Source: Diphasiastrum complanatum (Eukaryota; Streptophyta; Lycopodiopsida; Lycopodiales; Lycopodiaceae). From it: a stretch of 64,000 bases of DNA. This document shows positions 58,214-64,000 of the stretch, one piece after another. The stretch spans positions 31,073,599 through 31,137,598 of the forward strand of contig CM055097.1 of assembly GCA_029204225.1 (NCBI GenBank), in the 5' to 3' direction. The position numbers were made by a program, and so were the translations under genes. Every line of letters begins with the position of its first letter. Positions within the stretch are counted from its first letter, which is position 1. The notes beneath the pieces are model-generated. The model worked only from the letters and a program-made list of their open reading frames with translations. It did no database searches and was not told the origin of the DNA.

Positions 58214-59563
58214 TGTTGGCTGATTCTGACGAATCTCCAAGATACTCGGTCAGAGCTAACCAAGAGCACCTCTCACCTTAGACCGAGGAGGTCTCTAAGA
58301 AGACGAGATGGATGAAGACTGAGAGCCGAGTATGAGAGCCAAAGAATACTAGTTAATATTGTCAAGTAGAAATTGTATTAGCCTCATGGTGAATCCCAAA
58401 AGATGGAATGACCATGTAGGAACATGTATTTCTAGACAAAGTAATAAATGCAAGTAGACCCCTCTTAGAAAAGTAGAGTGATCCACCTTTTGATGGTGAC
58501 ATCTAGTGGAGAGCATAATTCCACTTGTAATTTGTGTAATGTGGAAATGCCACTAGGATGCCACCTAAGAAGCTCTCTTTCTTATTTAAGAGACTTCCCC
58601 TTTGTAGAAGGGAGGCTTTTGTAAATGTATCTACTCCATGTTGAAATGAGAAGATCTTCCATGAGTTTTGATGCATTCTTGAGCCCCTTGATCATTCTTG
58701 TTTCTTGAGTGATGCACTAATGATCTTGCCCCTCCATCTCCTTTGTGTGTGGTTGTGGATCTTAGAGTGAATTAGTTCCCTTGCTTTCGTAGAGTGGCTT
58801 AGATTTCATGTTTCCTTGTGGATTAATGTAGGAATCAGCATTCAGGTAAACTAAATAGACTGGATTTGTGGTGTAGATCTTGCATATTCTCTTACATTCC
58901 AGTTCTTGATGTTCTTGGGATGTCCAAGAATCAAGAAATGAGTGTTTCTTGATTCTTGGAGTTCTAAAATGCTGTCTAGTCTAGTTTTTCTTGTCTCCTA
59001 TTTTGGTGGATTAACATAGGATTCAAGCCTCCAAGAGATTTGTAGCCAATAAAGTGGTATAGATCTTGCAAATTCATTTACATTTTGGTTTCTTGAGTTT
59101 CTTGGAAAATTCAAGAACCAAGAAGATGGAGCTTCTTGATTCTTGAATGCTTGTGGAAGTGTTTCTTTGTTTTTATGAGAAATGTGGCATGCTAGGCTAG
59201 TTTTCAAATTTTGCAAAGTAGTTTAGTTTCCATTTTGTAATGATCTATTCTAGCACTATGTTTTTAAGTGCCATAGTAATGCCCAACCGTGTTTCAAGAA
59301 GAGCTATTTTTGGGCATTCTTGCTGTGCTTGCATGGTAGAATGATTGCAAGTGATTTCAAGAGTTCAAGAGTGTTCAAAATCTGAGTATCCGTGACAGGT
59401 TGAACCATACTACAACCCCAAGAATCTGTTGCCTGATCTAGGCATTGAACCAAATAGAAATGATCAAGAACATGCCCAACTAACAACCAGAATGGAGGTA
59501 GCATAAGTTGTAACAAGAAGCAAACAAGCAGAACCAGTAGACAGACAGAGGAATCTGCCAACA
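58214..59563 (+). mobile_element. Solo-LTR-like insertion (1350 bp) in W gag
   Basis: It starts TGTTGGCTGATTC and ends GAATCTGCCAACA, an imperfect 13-bp terminal inverted repeat with TG/CA tips. The flanks are TACAT (58209-58213) and TACAC (59564-59568); the uninterrupted X sequence reads GACTACACCTAT, so the 5-bp target duplication is TACAC with one later change. A TATA-like TTATTTAAGAG lies near 58582. No coding motif and no PBS inside. Five-bp duplication and TG/CA ends fit an LTR better than a DNA transposon. The inner part has two diverged copies of a TGTAGATCTTGCA(T/A)ATTC-type segment (about 58875 and 59055). Orientation is inferred from the TATA-like site. Confidence 0.78.
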
Positions 59564-60168
59564 TACACCTATCGGATCTATCATCTAGTGAAGGATTGTG
59601 ATCCCCCGATTCCCCAACAAATCATCATGGCAAAATACTATGCCGGACTGCCCAAAAGGATCAGATCTATGTGGAAGAGTTAGCATCCTATGCGTCACTT
59701 GCACAACTTTGTAAGGATGCTGCCTTGATGGAAATCTCACTCGGGAAGAAGGATTTTCCCTATCCAGATGGGGAATCAGAGCAACAAAGGTCGACAACGA
59801 GCGATGATCCAACAAGAATGGAACCCCATGCAAGGCAACAAAGTGCAGCAAGGTCAAGCATATCAAGTGCAGCAGAAGACCAAGAACCTTGTACTTCAAG
59901 CTGTCAGCAAGCTTATGCTCGCTCTATTAAGTTTCTTGAAAAGGACGAACGTACATACTGTTTTGGAAATCATCCGAGTGCAAGATGTCCAATCAAGGAT
60001 CCTTGACATGATGGACCAAAGGTGGAGCAGAAGGCCCGACAGCCAGATCCAGCTATTCAACGGTCAGAAGCAAAATCAAGCCAACAAGGAGCTCATATGA
60101 AGGATGGATGTCAGATAAACCCATCTAAATAACGAATTTCTTCAACAAACAGTGGCAAGGTAGAAGTT
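59564..60168 (+). pseudogene. Element W gag, capsid part
   Basis: This matches X 14840-15420: the capsid sequence YRIYHLVKDCDP-like, KYYAGLPKRI, then a frameshift caused by a missing base near 59668, and EELASYASLAQLCKDAALM in the next frame. A Gln-rich stretch follows (SAARSSISSAAEDQEP in one frame). A Cys/His string near 59970 (CFGNHPSARCP) could be a first, incomplete knuckle. Several frameshifts. Capsid forms the particle shell in active relatives. Confidence 0.8.
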
Positions 60169-60927
60169 TTGGTTATATCCTCTTGCATGTCACCGAACTC
60201 CATGGAGGACCATAATAGCCTACCAGTCTACTTTGTGAAAGATTCTAAGGGGAATCTATTACCAATGTATGCCTATCAACTTAGAGGCGATGGTGTATTG
60301 CACTCGGTAAGATGCTATGGATGCGAAGGAAAACACTGCCGTGCTGAATGTCCACATCAAGGGGATCCATCAACATTTGATCCCTCATGTTCACAATGCG
60401 GAGTTAATCATCCATGCAGAGATTGCCCAATGAGAAATCCACAAATAGCCAGGAGGCATTTGGCCTATGTAGACCGACATGCACATGTGGTGACCTTTCC
60501 ACCTCGAACGCACTATAAAAGAAAAATCTTAGTGCCATTGGGTTATGAAGCGAGTGACGAAGAAGACAATATGGCAGAAGTTCCAAAGTACGCAAAGATA
60601 CCCTTGGGCAAAAAAGTAAAACCATCACAGAAGACAGAGATGGTAGAATCCATCACGCCAATGGTAACTGAGGAAGTCAAGAAATTGTCATCCGACGAAG
60701 TCCAATGGATTTTACCAAGTCTCTTGGCGCAATCATTGCAAAGAATTCTTAGTGATGAACTAGAAAGGGGACTAGCATCAACAGGGCAACTTGAAGGCAA
60801 TTCAGCACAAGATCCAAGGAAAAGTGCCATCATGCTTCAACGGGGAAGTGCAGTGACCAAGGGAAGACTAAAGTTGATGATTGTCCCTCAACGAGCAAGA
60901 TTAAACCAAAGTCTCATTGTTCCATAA
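60169..60927 (+). CDS. Element W gag C-terminal ORF with Cys/His clusters
   Basis: An open frame of 252 codons. It reads SMEDHNSLPVYFVKDSKGNL, then CYGCEGKHCRAECPHQGDPS and DPSCSQCGVNHPCRDCPMRN: two consecutive Cys/His clusters, the first matching CX2CX4HX4C loosely (CYGCEGKHCRAEC has a Lys-His shift). After that YVDRHAHVVTFPPRTHYKRK, an acidic patch (DEEDNMAEV) and ELERGLASTGQLEGN. The end of X gag matches its first third. The frame stops at TAA 60925; no protease motif follows. Probably the nucleocapsid end of Gag binding RNA; still translatable from an internal start only. Confidence 0.7.
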   Translation: MVISSCMSPNSMEDHNSLPVYFVKDSKGNLLPMYAYQLRGDGVLHSVRCYGCEGKHCRAECPHQGDPSTFDPSCSQCGVNHPCRDCPMRNPQIARRHLAYVDRHAHVVTFPPRTHYKRKILVPLGYEASDEEDNMAEVPKYAKIPLGKKVKPSQKTEMVESITPMVTEEVKKLSSDEVQWILPSLLAQSLQRILSDELERGLASTGQLEGNSAQDPRKSAIMLQRGSAVTKGRLKLMIVPQRARLNQSLIVP

Positions 60928-61350
60928 TGCAGCAGCCCAAACCAATGCCAAATCCGGGTATATCCATTCTTCAAAGGCCAAATCCAGGAAATACAAGCCC
61001 AAATAGGCCTCCAGTATAGCAAGCACCAACACCTACAATGACAAAGCCTTGTCCTTAATCTTTGATATTGACTGCTGAGGAAAGTCTTTAGGTTATGGCA
61101 TACCATGAACACCTGGACAGACAAGAGAGTCAAGCATGCATGTCATATCCACATTATGATTTGGGGGAGTCCATGATGTTGGGACCAGTTGGGCCAATCT
61201 ATGAGGATCCAGTTTTATACGTAAGCAAATTCTATTCACGCTTTTCCTGAAGCAGCCATGTCACAACAATAAAAGAACCGACAACAACTCCCCTTCACGA
61301 CAGTTCCAGCCTAGTGTCGAGGGACCGGCACTACTTTGGGCCGTGGACCC
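60928..61350 (+). mobile_element. Element W 3' untranslated region
   Basis: No RT, RNase H or integrase. The last 35 bases (GAGGGACCGGCACTACTTTG...) are nearly the same as before the Z 3' LTR. A phrase AGCTTATCCAC-like coding relic was not found. Confidence 0.6.
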
Positions 61351-62143
<793 letters not shown>

Positions 62144-62391
62144 TCTTGACGTTTTAGCTTCAACTATGTGTCCAATCTATGTATTTGATATATTGAGGAC
62201 AAAAGCGCGAAAGCTTCACTATCCTTCAATTTCCACTTTGAGTCATCGTCTTCAGGTTTTACTTCTATACCTGTAAGAACATCGCATAATTCGCTAGCAA
62301 TTAGCAAGGTCTTCATCTTAAATTTCCACAAATAATAATTGGATCCATTCAGCATGTATGTGATAAGACTGGCTTTACTTTGAGAATCCAT
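62144..62391 (-). pseudogene. Copia element S gag, N-terminal part
   Basis: On the minus strand ATG 62391 opens MDSQSKASLITYMLNGSNYY and LWKFKMKTLLIASELCDVLT, the N-terminal copia gag motif (NYxxWKFKMxxLL), then DSKWKLKDSEAFALLSSIYQ. It diverges and meets the insertion point of W at 62144. The continuation at 54979 (VWDILNSLYDVKDVTTKLHL) is the next gag block. A stop at 62164 shows it had begun to decay or has a small frameshift. Confidence 0.88.
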
Positions 62392-63829
62392 CTGGAACTT
62401 AGTCTGTCGATTGTATCGATGATGCTAAGTTGTGGTAATGCCAACAATAAGAAATCAATTCTCTGATACTAAAAGGTTGAAAGAAATGAAGAGTATGATT
62501 TCAATTTGATATCGCGAAAGATATAAAGTATTAGAGCTTTTGCTTTGATATCATATTGGAATCAAATAAAGTAGTAGTGAAACTGCTTTGATACCATGTC
62601 AAAAAGTGGTATGCAGAAGATAGGTCTAGCTTGAAAAGAAAACCTTTCGTGCATGGCGAAATATACTATCTTCACCTTTCCAATGCATGACTACGCCTAT
62701 CAATTTCAAACAAAACAATAGTGATAAAAATAATGTTTGAATTTATAGTAACTAACTTTGAAATCGTCAATACTATAGTGATTACGTAGCCAAACAATTA
62801 AGCATCGAAAATTATCAGACAAATAATTAGTAGCGAAGAAATACAGAAACGCATACAGTCTGAGATGAAACTGAACGCAATAAAGAATAGTGTTGATTCA
62901 AAACGAAACAGAGGAAATGAGTACAATAAGTTGCGGATTGAAGCCGCGTACTCTATGCTATCTCTGAGTGGCTAAAAATGAAAGTCTGATAGTAATGCGC
63001 AATGCTGATGAGCAATAGCGCAATAGCAATCTCTAAAACAACTCTAAGAAGTGAGCTAGAATGCTCAGGAGTATTTAAGCTTGCAGGCTAGAGAGAGAGA
63101 GCTAATTATTCAAACGCTTCTGATAATTCTGATTTTCAATGACATAATCTGTATGAATATGAACAACTATTTATACTAAGAAATTAGGTCATCAATTGCG
63201 ATCGCCAGTTGGCTGGTGATCCGCTGGCATCCATCCGGTCCTTGTCATTGATTGCTGATAAGCAGAGAAATTGGCCATAAATGTTCTATCTGCATAAATG
63301 AACCAAAACTGTAGCTCTGCAGAAATGAACTAAAACAACCACAGGCGACAATGTCAGGTTTTTTGCAAAAAGATGAAAAAGATGAAGGTTCCCTTAAATC
63401 TCATTTAGGATTGCCCCACATTTTTACACAAGATTTCTGTCAAGCAAAAAATGCGACACTGTTGTAAACTCTGTGTAATTCTACAGACTGTGTAAACACA
63501 CGGGAAAATCCACAGTACTGGATAAACAATGGATGAATTTTAAAACCGACTAGACGATTGGCAAGATGGAGAATAATCCAACATTTGAACCTATAATAAA
63601 GGAAATAAAGAGGTCTGAAATGTTCTAGTTTTCACACGTGCGGAATTCCAGAATTCCGTATAATTTCAGTTTTGGTCTGAAAAACTTGATCCTAACCTCT
63701 TTGATCCAAACACTTTTCTAGAAAAGGTAGAGAAAAGTGAAAACAACTTCTTTGCTTCAATAGCACTCAAAATTTCTCTTACACAGACAATGATAATAGC
63801 ATGAAAAGCTTAATTTGGCTTTGATACCA
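62392..63829 (-). mobile_element. Element S leader with PBS-like motifs
   Basis: Minus-strand leader between the LTR and gag ATG 62391. TGGTATCAAAGC occurs at 63829-63818, directly after the LTR end, and again at 62596-62585; a variant TGATATCAAAGC is at 62553-62542. No other coding sense is seen. Confidence 0.65.
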
Positions 63830-64000
63830 TGTTGAAATCTAGAAGTTTCACACGTGTGGAATGCCAACTCCAATTGTGAATGATCTTTATTAAGCTTTGT
63901 GTTTAGCACATAACCTGATTCTAGATTGAGTATCAAGATCCAGTTCAAGAATTTATGACTAAACCACAATGTAGCATGCTAGTAATCAAAGAATAGTTAC
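63830..64000 (-). mobile_element. Element S 5' LTR, 3' end only (cut by window)
   Basis: Read on the minus strand the LTR ends ...CCACACGTGTGAAACTTC and GATTTCAACA directly before the PBS. Its start lies beyond the window. The palindrome CACACGTGTG near the end also occurs at 11067. Confidence 0.6.

Noticed and set aside
58214-59563. Reading the insert in W gag as a DNA transposon with 13-bp terminal inverted repeats
   Set aside because: TG...CA tips and a 5-bp target duplication fit an LTR; no transposase was found and LTR tips are commonly short inverted repeats.

Overview
The window looks like a repeat-dense nuclear region of a land plant with a large genome. The evidence is plant-type LTR retrotransposons of both superfamilies (Ty1/copia and Ty3/gypsy), primer-binding sites of the plant initiator-tRNA type (TGGTATCAGAGC) and the Tat/Athila tRNA type (TGGCGCCGTTGCCGGGG), long CT microsatellites and decayed pol genes on both strands. 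I cannot name the species. A fragment resembling a Penelope-like reverse transcriptase hints at a non-flowering plant, but that is inference.

Layout. 1-1880: the 5' part of a probable host gene on the minus strand, with three exons and running off the left edge; family not recognised. 2040-3322: hairpin-bearing tandem repeats and a dispersed repeat (R) that recurs at 9683-10842. 3323-8035: a copia element (A) cut off inside RT and fused to a truncated LTR of a second copia family (T), followed by three primer-binding-site-like motifs in a row. 10843-15663: gypsy gag remnants and the leader plus gag of a Tat-like element (X). 15664-30587: a non-autonomous-looking copia element (Y) that was split by a complete Tat-like element Z (18847-28631, target duplication ATGAT). 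30588-34360: AT-rich, no genes seen. 34361-38208: an inverted pair of one copia LTR (V) enclosing a V leader and a Penelope-like RT fragment. 38209-41995: copia element U. 42059-45430: minus-strand copia T. 45470-50002: duplicated LTR/3'-end pieces, a copia RNase H remnant and local tandem duplications. 50170-52197: microsatellites and low-information sequence. 53019-63829: a minus-strand gypsy gag piece and the minus-strand copia S. S was split by a complete pol-less Tat-like element W (54980-62143, target duplication TCTTG), which itself carries a solo-LTR-like insert (58214-59563).

How the parts relate. The clearest history is nested insertion: solo LTR in W in S, and Z in Y. Both complete elements have matching 5-bp target duplications, and removing Z restores one open frame in Y. 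X, W and Z share leader sequence; Z and W also share a conserved stretch just upstream of the 3' LTR. W and X keep gag but lack pol, while Z keeps pol but has lost gag, so one could have depended on relatives of the other for proteins (inference). Nearly every retroelement reading frame is broken by stops or frameshifts. The only non-transposon gene I can support is the minus-strand gene at the left edge.
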